A program made the position numbers and the translations under genes. The notes below the pieces were generated by a model. It saw only the letters and a list, made by a program, of their open reading frames with translations, did not search any database and had not been told where the DNA came from. From an uncultured bacterium (GTDB taxonomy: Bacteria; Verrucomicrobiota; Kiritimatiellia; RFP12; UBA1067): a DNA stretch of 64,000 nucleotides. Of the stretch, positions 41,093 through 50,877 are shown in pieces. The DNA is taken from positions 1 to 64,000 of the forward strand of contig CADCOC010000001.1 of assembly GCA_902802945.1 (NCBI GenBank), read 5' to 3'. How positions within the stretch are numbered: the first letter of the stretch is position 1; each line of letters starts with the position of its first letter.

Positions 41093-42373
41093 ATGAAAAG
41101 ACTTATCATAGCCATGGCCTGTGCCGCGTGCGCGGGTCTCGTGTTGGCGGAGGATGCGCCGAAGGCGGCCCCTGCTGCGCCTAAGGCGGATCCTGTCGCG
41201 CAGAAGGCTGACTTCGCGGCCCGTCGCGCGGCGCGTGCGCGTCGAATGCAGGAGAGATACGCGTCCAGGCTCGGTCGTTCGGTCGAGGCTCGGCCTTGGG
41301 GCAAGCTTGCGGACGGCACGGAGGTGAAACTCTACCGCCTCATGAGCCCCGGCGGACTCGTCCTCGACGTGTCTGACTACGGCGGCCGCGTGGTGCGTTG
41401 CTACGCCCCCGACAAGCACGGCAACCTCGCCGACGTCACGCTCGGCTGGAACACTCCCGGCGAATACGAGACTCTCGGTTTCTCGATGGGCACGCTCATC
41501 GGCCGCTACGGCAACCGCATCGCGGACGGCAAGTTCACGCTCGACGGCAAGGAATACACGCTGCCGATCAACGAGGACAAGAAGACCGAGGCCACGCAGC
41601 GCCACTGCAACCTCCACGGCGGACCCGAGGGATGGGACAAGAAGGTATGGAAGGCCACGCCGATGGTGAGCCGCGGTCCCGTGCAGGGCATCGTCTTCAC
41701 ATACGTCTCGGCGGACGGCGAGATGGGCTTCCCGGGCAAGGTGACCTGCCGCGTGACCTACCGCGTGCTGCCGAACAACACCTGGACGGTTGAATACTAC
41801 GCCACCACCGACAAGCCCACGGTGCTCAACCTCACGCACCACTCCTACTGGAACCTCGCGGGCGAGTCGAGCGGTAACGTGCTCGGACAGGAGCTCCAGA
41901 TCTTCGCGGACGAGTACACCCAGACGACCCCCGGCCTCATCCCCACGAAGAACGTCTCCGTGAAGGGTACGGGCTTCGACTTCACCACGCTCCGTCCGAT
42001 CGGCGCGAAGGCCGACCTGATGAAGGCCGACAAGTCGCTCGCGGCGATGGACAACTGGTACGACCACAACTTCGTGCTGCGCGGGAAGATCGGCGAGCTC
42101 AAGCAGGCCGCCCTCATGCGCGACCCCGTCTCGGGCCGCACGATGGAGATCTGGACCACCGAGCCCTGCATGCAGATGTACGGCGCGCAGAACATGGACG
42201 ACAAGCTTCCCGCGAAGGCCGCAGGCAAGCATCTCTGCCAGTTCGCCGGCGTGGCGCTTGAGACGCAGCACGCGCCCGACTCGCCGAACCGCCCGGACTT
42301 CCCGTCCACGGAGCTCCGTCCCGGCGAGACGTTCCGCTCGCGCACCGAATACCGCTTCGGCGTGGGGAAGTAA
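41093..42373 (+). CDS. galM: Exported aldose 1-epimerase
   Basis: Protein of 426 residues. A signal peptide (about 1-19, ending VLA) and an Ala/Lys/Arg-rich stretch (to about 60) precede a GalM domain: YGGRVVRCYAPDKHG, IGRYGNRIADGKF, CNLHGGPEGWDKKVW, LNLTHHSYWNL and LETQHAPDSPN. Catalytic His and Glu positions are present. It interconverts alpha and beta anomers of galactose or glucose, here in the periplasm. AAAAAGGAGAC precedes the ATG. etfB starts 3 bases after the stop. Confidence 0.92.
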   Translation: MKRLIIAMACAACAGLVLAEDAPKAAPAAPKADPVAQKADFAARRAARARRMQERYASRLGRSVEARPWGKLADGTEVKLYRLMSPGGLVLDVSDYGGRVVRCYAPDKHGNLADVTLGWNTPGEYETLGFSMGTLIGRYGNRIADGKFTLDGKEYTLPINEDKKTEATQRHCNLHGGPEGWDKKVWKATPMVSRGPVQGIVFTYVSADGEMGFPGKVTCRVTYRVLPNNTWTVEYYATTDKPTVLNLTHHSYWNLAGESSGNVLGQELQIFADEYTQTTPGLIPTKNVSVKGTGFDFTTLRPIGAKADLMKADKSLAAMDNWYDHNFVLRGKIGELKQAALMRDPVSGRTMEIWTTEPCMQMYGAQNMDDKLPAKAAGKHLCQFAGVALETQHAPDSPNRPDFPSTELRPGETFRSRTEYRFGVGK

Positions 42374-42375
42374 TT

Positions 42376-43182
42376 ATGAACGTTGTCGTCTGCGTGAAAC
42401 AGGTGCCGGACACCACCAACGTCCGGATCAACCCCAAGACCAACACCTTGATGCGCGAGGGCGTGGAGTCGATCGTCAACCCGTTCGACGAGTACGCCCT
42501 TGAGGAGGCGCTGCGGCTGAAGGACGCCCACGGCGCGCACGTCACGGTGATCTCCATGGGGCCGCCGCAGGCGACGGCCGTTCTCCGCGAGACGCTCGCC
42601 CGCGGCGCCGACGACGCGTTTCTCGTGTCGTCGCGCGCCTTCGGCGGGGCGGACACCCTCGCGACGAGCTACACGCTGTCGCAGGCCATCAAGAAGGCCT
42701 GCGGCGGCAAGACGCCCGACCTCGTCCTCTTTGGCAAGCAGGCGATCGACGGCGATACCGCTCAGGTCGGCCCCGGCGTGAGCGAGTTTCTTAACGTACC
42801 ACTTGTAACATACGTGAAAAAGCTTGATGTGGCCAACGGTCGGTTCACGGTGGAGTCCCTCATGGACGACGGCACGGCCGTCATCGAGGGCGCACTGCCC
42901 GCCGTGATGACGGTGGTGAAGGAAGCCTCCACGCCGCGCTTTGCCTCGCTTGCCGGCTGGATGGACGCCGCGAAGGCACCCGTCACGGTGCTTGATGAAA
43001 AGGCGGTGGAGGCGAATCCGCTCTGGATCGGCCTCACAGGTTCGCCCACGAAGGTCGTGACGATCTTCCCGCCTCCTACGAAGGGCGGCGGCGAAAAGGT
43101 GGATGCGCGCGGCGATGCGTCCGCAGGCGCGCGCGCCATTTCCGATTTCCTCGAGAAGAAAGGCCTGGTGAAACATGGCTGA
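42376..43182 (+). CDS. etfB: Electron transfer flavoprotein beta subunit
   Basis: Protein of 268 residues. Seen: MNVVVCVKQVPDTTNVRINP, NPFDEYALEEALRLK, VISMGPPQA and LFGKQAIDGDTAQVGP, the AMP/FAD-binding segment. It forms a heterodimer with EtfA; the genes overlap by 8 bases. Confidence 0.94.
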   Translation: MNVVVCVKQVPDTTNVRINPKTNTLMREGVESIVNPFDEYALEEALRLKDAHGAHVTVISMGPPQATAVLRETLARGADDAFLVSSRAFGGADTLATSYTLSQAIKKACGGKTPDLVLFGKQAIDGDTAQVGPGVSEFLNVPLVTYVKKLDVANGRFTVESLMDDGTAVIEGALPAVMTVVKEASTPRFASLAGWMDAAKAPVTVLDEKAVEANPLWIGLTGSPTKVVTIFPPPTKGGGEKVDARGDASAGARAISDFLEKKGLVKHG

Positions 43183-44419
43183 AGCCCCGATTAAGATTGA
43201 CCTTGCCGCCTGCAAGGGCTGCGGCAAGTGCGTGAAGGGCTGCGGCTTCGGCGCGCTTTCGATGGTCGACAAGCCCGGTGCGAACAAGGTCGGCAAGATC
43301 GCGGTAGTTGATGCCAGCGCCTGCAAGGCGTGTTCCGCGTGCGTGAAGGCGTGTCCGTTCAAGGCCATCTCCGAGGTAAAGCAGCAGGTCTACGGCACGG
43401 CGAACATCGAATCCTACAAGGACATCTGGGTATTCGCCGAACAGCACGGCGGCGTCGTGGCCGACGTGGCGTTCGAGCTGCTCGCAAAGGCGCAGGAGCT
43501 GAAGACCCAGCGCGGCGGCGGCGCGAAGGTGTGCGCCGTGCTGCTTGGGAGCGGCCTTCCTTCCGCTGCGGAGCAGGCGCTCGTCGCCGCCGGCGCGGAC
43601 GTGGTCTACAAGGTCGACGACCCCAACCTCGCGGACTACGAGGCGAACGTCTACGTGGACGCCGTGGCGCAGCTTGTCGAGAAACACAAGCCGGAGGTGA
43701 TTCTCGCCGGTGCCACCGCCGTGGGGCGTGCGTTCTTCGCGCGCGTGGCGGTGAAGGTGCGTACCGGCCTCACGGCCGACTGCACGATGCTCAAGATCGA
43801 GGAGACGAAGAACAAGGATACGGGCGCGTTGCAGATGCTTCTGCACCAGACGCGTCCTGCGTTCGGCGGCAACATCATGGCCACCATCATGACGCCGAAC
43901 CACCGTCCGCAGATGGCCACCGTGCGTCCGAAAGTTTTCAAGAAGGGCGAGCCCGACCCCAAGCGCAAGGGCACCATCCTCGCGGAGGCACTCAAGCTGA
44001 TCGCGCCGCAGACGAAGCTCGTGAAGACCGTGCGCGATCCTGATGCAGTGGACATCGCCGCGTACGACGTGCTCGTTTCGGGCGGACGCGGTCTCAAGGG
44101 CGCGGAGAATTTCAAACTGCTCGCGCGCCTTGCGGAGTTGCTTGGCGGCGAGGTCTCCTGCTCGCGTGCGTGCGTGGACGCCGGGTGGTGTCCCGCGACG
44201 CGCCAGGTGGGCCAGACGGGCAAGACCGTGGCCCCGAAGCTCTACCTCTGCTTCGGCATCTCCGGCGCCATCCAGCATCTGGAGGGCATCCGCGGCGCCG
44301 ATACGATCGTCGCCGTGAACATCGACCCCCACGCACCGATCTTCGGCGTGGCGGACCTCGGCATAGTCGGCGACGCCCTGGAAATCATCCCCAAGTTGAT
44401 TGAGCAGCTGGAGAGATAG
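43175..44419 (+). CDS. etfA: Electron transfer flavoprotein alpha subunit with N-terminal two-cluster ferredoxin domain
   Basis: Protein of 414 residues. Residues 1-70 hold two [4Fe-4S] motifs, [11 protein letters not shown] and [12 protein letters not shown]. The EtfA body follows, with the C-terminal FAD-binding segment around [18 protein letters not shown] and [14 protein letters not shown]. Ferredoxin-extended EtfA is known in anaerobes where Etf links to ferredoxin or to electron-bifurcating dehydrogenases. The probable partner, an ETF-quinone oxidoreductase gene, is 7.7 kb downstream, with a scrambled fragment of both genes at 50878. Confidence 0.93.
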   Translation: MAEAPIKIDLAACKGCGKCVKGCGFGALSMVDKPGANKVGKIAVVDASACKACSACVKACPFKAISEVKQQVYGTANIESYKDIWVFAEQHGGVVADVAFELLAKAQELKTQRGGGAKVCAVLLGSGLPSAAEQALVAAGADVVYKVDDPNLADYEANVYVDAVAQLVEKHKPEVILAGATAVGRAFFARVAVKVRTGLTADCTMLKIEETKNKDTGALQMLLHQTRPAFGGNIMATIMTPNHRPQMATVRPKVFKKGEPDPKRKGTILAEALKLIAPQTKLVKTVRDPDAVDIAAYDVLVSGGRGLKGAENFKLLARLAELLGGEVSCSRACVDAGWCPATRQVGQTGKTVAPKLYLCFGISGAIQHLEGIRGADTIVAVNIDPHAPIFGVADLGIVGDALEIIPKLIEQLER

Positions 44420-44437
44420 ACAAGCGAGGAACAGGGC

Positions 44438-45619
44438 ATGGACATAAGGCCGCTGAAAGTGACCGTGCGCGAGGTCGTCGCGGGATACGAGGACAACTCT
44501 GATCGAGAGGAAGGAATCCACGGATACGGCGGACGCCTTGACATCCGCCCGAAATACCAGCGCAACTACATCTACGACGACGCGAAGCGCAACGCCGTCA
44601 TCGACACCGTCTCCAAGGACTTCCCCCTCGGTATCATGTACTGGGTGAAGAACGAGGATGGCAACTTTGAGATTCTAGACGGACAACAGCGTACCATTTC
44701 GCTCTGTACTTTCGTGAGCATCGACGATCCCGCGCGCGGCTACTCCATTCCCGGTCTATTCGGCAACCCCCATGCCCGTACGTTCAGCCAACTGCTTCCA
44801 AAGGAGAAGGAGCGCATTCTCAACTATCAGCTGCTCGTCTACGTCTGCGAGGGCGCGGATACCGACCGCCTCCGTTGGTTCGAGACGATCAACATCGCGG
44901 GCGAACGTCTGAGCGGACAGGAAATCCGCAACGCGCAGTATTCCGGCCCGTGGGTGACAGACCTCAAGCGGTACTTCTCGCGGACCAACTCTCCAGCCCA
45001 GCGCCTTTCAGCGACCAAGCCACAGATTTACATCACACTCCCGGCGGCCAATACGTGGAACCGGCAGGGCGGGCTTGAAAAGGCGCTCTGTTGGTTCATC
45101 GGCGATCTGCGCGACACGGAGAAGCTGGAGGCGTTCATGTCCGCCCACAAGGATGACGCCGACGCCGCATCTATCTGGCAGTATTTCCAAGACGTCATCG
45201 CCTGGACGAAGCGTCTCTTCCCCACCTACCGCAAGGGCATGGAGAAGGTCGAGTGGGGCATTCTCTACAACCAGTACCACGAGAAGGAATTCGACCTTGA
45301 GGCGATCCAGCGCCGCGTGGCGGAACTCTACGCCGACGATGAGGTGAAGGACAAGAGCGGCATATACGAATACATATTCGACGGACGCCAGAGCCACTTG
45401 AACCTCCGCCAGTTCGAGGACTGGCAGAAGCAGACGATGTACGAACGGCAGAAGGGGCGTTGTCCCGAATGTGTGAAGGAGGGCGTGAAGCGGACTTACG
45501 ACATTTCCGAAATGCACGCCGACCACGTCAAGCCGTGGCATCTCGGTGGCAAGACGGAGATTGAGAACGGCCGCATGCTCTGCGCCGCCCACAACCTCGC
45601 CAAGGGAGGGGCGTGGTGA
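44438..45619 (+). CDS. DUF262-HNH endonuclease
   Basis: Protein of 393 residues. The N-terminal DUF262 (ParB/sulphiredoxin-like) domain shows [29 protein letters not shown] and [10 protein letters not shown], the NTP-dependent signature of GmrS-type restriction subunits. The C-terminal 60 residues form an HNH nuclease: CPECVKEG, then [14 protein letters not shown] and LCAAHN. It looks like the restriction half of a two-gene system with the methyltransferase that starts one base after its stop. The start lies 18 bases after etfA (AAGCGAGGAAC). Confidence 0.87.
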   Translation: MDIRPLKVTVREVVAGYEDNSDREEGIHGYGGRLDIRPKYQRNYIYDDAKRNAVIDTVSKDFPLGIMYWVKNEDGNFEILDGQQRTISLCTFVSIDDPARGYSIPGLFGNPHARTFSQLLPKEKERILNYQLLVYVCEGADTDRLRWFETINIAGERLSGQEIRNAQYSGPWVTDLKRYFSRTNSPAQRLSATKPQIYITLPAANTWNRQGGLEKALCWFIGDLRDTEKLEAFMSAHKDDADAASIWQYFQDVIAWTKRLFPTYRKGMEKVEWGILYNQYHEKEFDLEAIQRRVAELYADDEVKDKSGIYEYIFDGRQSHLNLRQFEDWQKQTMYERQKGRCPECVKEGVKRTYDISEMHADHVKPWHLGGKTEIENGRMLCAAHNLAKGGAW

Positions 45620-45620
45620 C

Positions 45621-46811
45621 ATGGCCGGAAACAAGTCATTGGGCGACGCGAAGAACGCGAAGAAGGACGAGTTCTACACGCAGCTCTGCGACATCGAGGC
45701 GGAGCTGAAGCACTACACGCGCTTCTTCAAGGGGAAGACCGTTCTCTGCAACTGCGACGACCCCTACGAAAGCAACTTCTTCTACTACTTCGCATCGCGC
45801 TTCAACGACCTCGGGCTGAAGAAGCTCATCGCCACCTGCTACGACGGCTCGCCCGTCGCCTACACGCAGCTGGACCTGTTCGGGGAAGAGTTTAACGCAG
45901 AGACGCAGAGTCGCAGAGGTGGTAGGGCGCGCTCGCCGAGCGCGCCGAACGATCCCAAACCTCGCCACGAACGCCGCGCCTACAAGATCGTCATCACCGA
46001 AGTCGGCGACGAGAACGGCGATGGCACGGTTGACATCGCCGACGTCGAATACCTCATCAAGAACCGCAAGAATGTTCTCACCCGCCTCAAGGGCAACGGC
46101 GATTTCCGCTCGCCCGAGTGCGTCGAACTCCTCAAGGAAGCCGATGTCGTCGTCACCAATCCGCCGTTCTCCCTCTTCCGTGAATACGTCGCGCAACTCG
46201 TCCAGTACAAGAAAAAGTTCCTCATCATTGGCAATCAGAATGCAATCACTTACAAAGATTGTTTCAGTTTGTTCATGAAGAATGAAATGTGGTTGGGTGC
46301 AAGTATTCATTCAGGTGATAGGGAATTTGCTGTCCCCGATGATTATCCGTTAGAGGCGGCCGGATCGCGTGTGGACGACACAGGAAGAAAGTATATTCGG
46401 GTGAAAGGTGTGCGGTGGTTCACCAATCTTGATTACAAAGAACGTCATGAAGATTTAGTTCTTGTTCGTCATTACACTCCAGAGGAATATCCAAAGTATG
46501 CAAACTATGATGCGATAGAGGTTTCAAAGACGGCAGACATTCCCTGTGACTACTATGGTGAAATGGGCGTGCCGATCACATTCCTCGACAAGTACAATCC
46601 AGATCAGTTTGAAATCATTGGTTCAAGTCGTTGGCTTGGGCGTCCAATGTCGGAGATCGCGCCGAAGGGAAGTTATGTTTCTGGCGGTATACGTTTTTAT
46701 CTGCAAATTTCCGCTACCCCCCCCTGTTTAGGTGCCTTTATGACAGAATTGTCATCAAGCGTAAAGTATCAAAGACTGTATGATCGGATTGTGATTAAAA
46801 GGAGGCGATGA
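45621..46811 (+). CDS. EcoRI-family adenine-specific DNA methyltransferase
   Basis: Protein of 396 residues of the M.EcoRI type: KDEFYTQLCDIEAEL, FKGKTVLCNCDDPYESNF, the catalytic TNPPFSLFREYV (NPPF) and LIIGNQNAITYKD. It methylates adenine N6 and should protect DNA from the adjacent DUF262-HNH protein. Residues about 92-113 come from inserted repeats: a CGCAGAG heptad run (45896-45918) and a REP palindrome (45919-45946). From about 46225 to the end the coding sequence is much more AT-rich than before, so the 3' half may have been exchanged. The last 35 residues (after GGIRFYLQ) look unlike the family and may be frame-damaged. Confidence 0.85.
   Translation: MAGNKSLGDAKNAKKDEFYTQLCDIEAELKHYTRFFKGKTVLCNCDDPYESNFFYYFASRFNDLGLKKLIATCYDGSPVAYTQLDLFGEEFNAETQSRRGGRARSPSAPNDPKPRHERRAYKIVITEVGDENGDGTVDIADVEYLIKNRKNVLTRLKGNGDFRSPECVELLKEADVVVTNPPFSLFREYVAQLVQYKKKFLIIGNQNAITYKDCFSLFMKNEMWLGASIHSGDREFAVPDDYPLEAAGSRVDDTGRKYIRVKGVRWFTNLDYKERHEDLVLVRHYTPEEYPKYANYDAIEVSKTADIPCDYYGEMGVPITFLDKYNPDQFEIIGSSRWLGRPMSEIAPKGSYVSGGIRFYLQISATPPCLGAFMTELSSSVKYQRLYDRIVIKRRR
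45896..45946 (-). repeat. CGCAGAG heptad run plus REP palindrome inside the methyltransferase gene
   Basis: 45896-45918 is a run of CGCAGAG-type units. 45919-45946 read on the minus strand is GGCGCGCTC-GGC-GAGCGCGCC, a perfect 9-bp stem with tail CTACCACC. It belongs to the same family as copies at 55142 and 61486, with a different stem. Confidence 0.8.
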
Positions 46812-47383
46812 TAAACCTCACACGAATCTTCGCATGGTTGTTGCTCGTTCTGGCTTCGGTTTTTACCGCACAGGCGGCGCCGCTGCCTCAGCCGGAGTGG
46901 GTGGATGCTGGCGCTTGTACGAACGTCGCGCTGTCCGCATTGTCTGCCTCGGGCGTGCTATCGTTTTCCCTTTCGTTCACGCCCGCCGCGTCGAACAACG
47001 TTGAGGTGGTTTTCGGTGCAGATATTGACGGCGACGGCATTCTTTCGCCCGACGAACGGCGCATGGAGGCGGGATGGGATCGTGGCGCATGGTTCATGCG
47101 CGGCGCGGAAGGGGAAACGGTGGTACAGTCCGCACAGCTGTCGGAAGGCGTCACGAGAGATTTCAAATGGGCGCTCCGGTTAAGGGGCGGGCGAGTTCCG
47201 TCGCGCCTTTCGGCGACTGTTGACGGCACTCCGTTATTCTCCGAAGTTGCATCTGTTCCGCCGGGATGGCTCTACGAGCCGGACTGGAATATCGCATGCG
47301 TCATCGTGCGCGGTGCGGGCGTAGATGGCGGCATGGGTGAGGTCAAGGCCGCAATCGATGGGACGCTTCTGAAGCTAAGGTGA
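46808..47383 (+). CDS. Secreted protein of unknown function
   Basis: Protein of 191 residues. A signal peptide (about 1-24, ending AQA) precedes a beta-rich domain containing DIDGDGILSPDE, an EF-hand-like calcium loop. The start overlaps the methyltransferase stop (ATGA) and the next gene starts 3 bases after its own stop. A decayed REP-like palindrome may lie at 47186-47207. No family recognised. Confidence 0.65.
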   Translation: MINLTRIFAWLLLVLASVFTAQAAPLPQPEWVDAGACTNVALSALSASGVLSFSLSFTPAASNNVEVVFGADIDGDGILSPDERRMEAGWDRGAWFMRGAEGETVVQSAQLSEGVTRDFKWALRLRGGRVPSRLSATVDGTPLFSEVASVPPGWLYEPDWNIACVIVRGAGVDGGMGEVKAAIDGTLLKLR

Positions 47384-47386
47384 CGG

Positions 47387-49999
47387 ATGCAAGACGCTCA
47401 GACATTTGCGGAAGTGTTTCGCGGCATCATGTGCTACGTGTCGCTTACGCTTCTTGCCATCTTGCTATCCGCAACTGCGATTGCGTGGCTGGCGAAAACA
47501 GTTGCGGTGCCACTGCGCAGACTGTTTGGCGGGGGTATCGTACGCGCCGTACTTGCTGTGGCGATGGTGGGGACGGGGATTGTCGAAAGCTTCAGCAAGC
47601 ACACGAACGACCCGCCGAGGAGAGCGGCATCGCCGATGCTGGCCGTGACGCCGACAGACATTTCCAACGGCTGGCGCGTGGCGGCGACGCGGGAGGGCCG
47701 CGCCCCGTCGCGGCCACAGGACGGGACATACACGATTCACGAACCGTGGCTTGTGCGCGGCGGCTTCGATGACTTTATGCGCATATCCGCAGACGGCTGG
47801 TCCTTCCCATGGCGCAATGGTTTCACGGACGGTCTAACGGTGTTCTCAGACGGAGAGATTCGTCTTGCGCTGCGCACTCCGTACTTTCCGCGTCCCTTCG
47901 ACGCGCCGCTCGCGGTCGTGCCTGCGTTCAATTGGCATCTACTGCCTGGCGGAGTTTCCAATGTGTTCTGGCATGCGGCTACGCCATCCAACTCGCTCGT
48001 CGTCGCATGGGAGAACGCGCCTGTTAACTACGACGTCAGCTGCCTCACGAACTTCCAGGCGGAGTTCTTCGCGGGCGGTCATTTTTCCTATCGCTACGAC
48101 GACCGCGTGGTTGACTACGCGCCGGTGTTTCCGTTCGACTGGGATAATGACGGACTGGAGAATTCTGTCGATCCCGATCCGCTTGTGGCGGGGCCGGATG
48201 CGCACGGCACGAACGCGGAATGGTACAATGTTTTGTGTTCAAATGTGCTGGAGGTGGCCGCGACAAGCGCGGCCCTCCCGTTGGAATTGGCATGGTTAGA
48301 GGGTGTGAACTCCAACGCATACTACTTCGTGGATGTCGTTGCGTCGAACGGCCCTGCTCCGATCTATTTCACTGGTGACCGCGACTCGCGCCTCGGCAAT
48401 CCCGTCGTGGTTGCGCGTGGTGGCGAGACGAACCACGTGCCGCTTCTAATCGGCGTCAGCTATGCCATTACCTCCACCGTGCCTTTCTCCGTCTCGCTTC
48501 CCGATGATGGCTTCGCCACGATCACGACCAACTGCGTTTCCAACTACGTCGTGCAATGGCCATTGGAGTTTACGGTTGTACCGGATGGCATGGGATATAG
48601 TGTCAGCGCGGGGCCTTACGATCCCGGATGCGAATTCCAGTGGCAAGCACCGACGCGATCCGCGACGTGCAGCTACACGACGGATGGCGGATGGATCGGG
48701 TTCAGTTGCAACGTTTGGAGTTGCGAATGTGGTGGCTGTTCTGTTTCGGGCGTTGCCATGCTTGAGGATGTGTCGTTCGCCCTTCCGCATGTCTGGTGCG
48801 GATGTTGGCGTCACGGTTCGGGCAATTCTGGAAACGGGCAATATGCTACTAACGGGCCGTCCGTTTTCGTGTCGTTCGACAATCCAGTCGTGTTTTACGA
48901 GGACGCCTACACGAACGCGCCGAATGATGTAGTTGCCAAGCATTCAACAAATACGACGCTTACCGTTTTCGCATACGGTGGCGAGGCTGGCGGTATGCTT
49001 TACATTTCGGAGCAGAAAATCGGGAAGCTCGTCCGCGTTGGCGGGAAGGCGATCTCTTTCCCATACACGGCATTCGTCCCGCCGCAGAGAGGCGTGTCGT
49101 TTTCAATTGAATACGAGGCGGAGACGCATAGTGATTTCCAGAACGACATTTCGGTGTCGGCATCCATGCTACCCGGAGACGGTGGGGTGCCATGCACGGC
49201 GTCTGCTTCCGTTACCGCCGCAGAAATACTGATAGAGGCCGAAGCAAGCTTTCCTACGAACAAGCACAGGCACGTGTTCGGACCTGCGGAAAGGGTTATA
49301 TACTCGATCGATCCGCCTGGGGTGAGTTTTACATTGCAGGGGAATGTTCCGTCACAGGGAGAGCATGACCATTTGCAGGGAAGAATCGTCATGCCGTTTT
49401 GCGCTTCTCAATTCACGATGGAGGTGGTAAATGCCAACGTATCGCTATCCCTCCCGTTCGCTGTAATCGAGCCTGAAGCGGAATTGCATCTAGACAATGT
49501 GCGGCTCCCGACAGCAAAGGACTGGTCAGAAGCAATACAGGCAGCGCCGTTGACAGAGGGGGACATCGGCTCGGCATTCCACGCAGATATGAGCCTTCGT
49601 CCTAACACGGTGTCATTTGCCAATATCATACTGATGGAGGGAGAGGCAGCTGCCTCCGACATTCACGGTTTCTTCACAAACAGTATATTTAACGGACAGC
49701 TTAACCATGACATTGCAGCCGGAGCTTATAGGGAGATGGATGTACATGATGAAAATATCGTTGGTACTGGTGACAATGCGTTTCTTGGATTAAATTCCGC
49801 ACTATTGCCATATCTCCGAGATGGCGACTTCAAACTTCAGATACCGCTATATTGGTATGTTGATGGAGGAGTTGTAACGAATACGCTGCTCTTTCTTGAG
49901 GTGAGAAACTTCGTCTATCAAAATGCAGATGTGAAAGTGTGTAAGTACAACGTGTCGGCCATAAGAGGGACTAACGATGTCACGAACATTCAAAGATAA
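47387..49999 (+). CDS. Large exported beta-rich protein with calcium-type repeat
   Basis: Protein of 870 residues. The first 70 contain one or two hydrophobic helices (about 14-36 and 50-66), so it is anchored or exported. The rest is beta-rich with many Asn, Thr and Val. FDWDNDGLENSVDPDP (about 255) is a thrombospondin-3-like calcium repeat. A Cys cluster (CNVWSCECGGC, then WCGCW) lies around 445-480. Two REP-like palindromes are translated within it (47690-47715 and 48256-48280). It overlaps the next gene by 23 bases. Probably a cell-surface protein; no family named. Confidence 0.65.
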   Translation: MQDAQTFAEVFRGIMCYVSLTLLAILLSATAIAWLAKTVAVPLRRLFGGGIVRAVLAVAMVGTGIVESFSKHTNDPPRRAASPMLAVTPTDISNGWRVAATREGRAPSRPQDGTYTIHEPWLVRGGFDDFMRISADGWSFPWRNGFTDGLTVFSDGEIRLALRTPYFPRPFDAPLAVVPAFNWHLLPGGVSNVFWHAATPSNSLVVAWENAPVNYDVSCLTNFQAEFFAGGHFSYRYDDRVVDYAPVFPFDWDNDGLENSVDPDPLVAGPDAHGTNAEWYNVLCSNVLEVAATSAALPLELAWLEGVNSNAYYFVDVVASNGPAPIYFTGDRDSRLGNPVVVARGGETNHVPLLIGVSYAITSTVPFSVSLPDDGFATITTNCVSNYVVQWPLEFTVVPDGMGYSVSAGPYDPGCEFQWQAPTRSATCSYTTDGGWIGFSCNVWSCECGGCSVSGVAMLEDVSFALPHVWCGCWRHGSGNSGNGQYATNGPSVFVSFDNPVVFYEDAYTNAPNDVVAKHSTNTTLTVFAYGGEAGGMLYISEQKIGKLVRVGGKAISFPYTAFVPPQRGVSFSIEYEAETHSDFQNDISVSASMLPGDGGVPCTASASVTAAEILIEAEASFPTNKHRHVFGPAERVIYSIDPPGVSFTLQGNVPSQGEHDHLQGRIVMPFCASQFTMEVVNANVSLSLPFAVIEPEAELHLDNVRLPTAKDWSEAIQAAPLTEGDIGSAFHADMSLRPNTVSFANIILMEGEAAASDIHGFFTNSIFNGQLNHDIAAGAYREMDVHDENIVGTGDNAFLGLNSALLPYLRDGDFKLQIPLYWYVDGGVVTNTLLFLEVRNFVYQNADVKVCKYNVSAIRGTNDVTNIQR
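47690..47715 (-). repeat. REP-like palindrome, CTCCCG type
   Basis: On the minus strand GGCCGCG-ACGGGG-CGCGGCC with tail CTCCCG. Confidence 0.75.
48256..48280 (+). repeat. REP-like palindrome, CTCCCG type
   Basis: GGCCGCG-ACAAG-CGCGGCC with tail CTCCCG. It differs from the copy at 40517 by one compensated base pair (GGTCGCG/CGCGACC). Confidence 0.8.
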
Positions 50000-50834
50000 T
50001 GGGTTGAAGCCCATGAGATTGCGTTTCGGGGTCGCGTTGATGGCGGCAATGTCTGCCATCGCCAGCCTTGCAGACGGGAATGAGTTGCTTGCGGCGTTTA
50101 GGGATGCCGTGGCGAGCCGAGATGTGCTTGAATGCCAACAGGCACTAACGCCGCTTTTTGACAAGGCGGTCACCGACGGTAGTTTCAATGACGCAAAGAC
50201 GCGGGACACCGTCTTGCTCATGGTGGCAGACCATCTGTCACAATTACGAATCAAGTACTGCGACGATGCGCCTAGCGCTCGTTTCCATGCCATGGAAAAC
50301 CTCATGTGGTATGCCGTAGGTTGTGACCAGATTGCGCAGACCAATGTATATTTCCTCAAACTCGCGGACTATCTGGCCGATGAAAGAGAAATCTCCGTGG
50401 ACGGTCGGGCTGAAGAGATAAAAGAGGCACGGCAAAAGGACGAGGCGTTGATAGCCTCTGGCGCAATTGCGGCACCGATAGTTTACACCGCCTATCCTCG
50501 GACGCCGAATCTGCTGGCACTTCGGCGGAAATACGACAGTATTGATCGATGGAATAGCGCCGTCAAGAAACACAGGAACGCAGTAGCGTTTTGCTTTGCG
50601 AAGCCGATGTCAAGATATCTTGCAACGATGAAGGACGCAGAAGACAGGTCAGCGTTCCGCTGCCTTTTCACGGAGCGTGCCCGCCTGTCGCCGAAAGAGG
50701 AGGGGCGTTTCTTCGGCGCGGGTTGCCAAGACGAGACAAGTAACGTGCGCAGAACACAAGCGGTTCCATCCCCAAACCAGAAACGCGAACATTCAAAGAT
50801 GGGCGGATACATACCTCTGCCGCACGCGCCGTGA
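49977..50834 (+). CDS. Secreted protein of unknown function
   Basis: Protein of 285 residues. A signal-like hydrophobic helix (about 16-33, ending SLADG) precedes a helical soluble domain with no recognisable motif. It starts within the end of the previous gene, so the three secreted proteins at 46808-50834 form one translation-coupled set. The C-terminus (after GAGCQDETSN) is low complexity. Confidence 0.55.
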   Translation: MSRTFKDNGLKPMRLRFGVALMAAMSAIASLADGNELLAAFRDAVASRDVLECQQALTPLFDKAVTDGSFNDAKTRDTVLLMVADHLSQLRIKYCDDAPSARFHAMENLMWYAVGCDQIAQTNVYFLKLADYLADEREISVDGRAEEIKEARQKDEALIASGAIAAPIVYTAYPRTPNLLALRRKYDSIDRWNSAVKKHRNAVAFCFAKPMSRYLATMKDAEDRSAFRCLFTERARLSPKEEGRFFGAGCQDETSNVRRTQAVPSPNQKREHSKMGGYIPLPHAP

Positions 50835-50840
50835 ATGTGA

Positions 50841-50846
50841 TATACT
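50841..50846 (+). promoter_or_regulatory. -10 box of the Etf remnant
   Basis: GTGATATACT, with TATACT at 50841-50846, 31 bases before the ATG of the remnant. The same box-to-ATG distance is found upstream of the intact ETF-QO gene. Confidence 0.5.
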
Positions 50847-50877
50847 ATTAGCAGCCTTGAAGGAGAAGATGGAGCGT

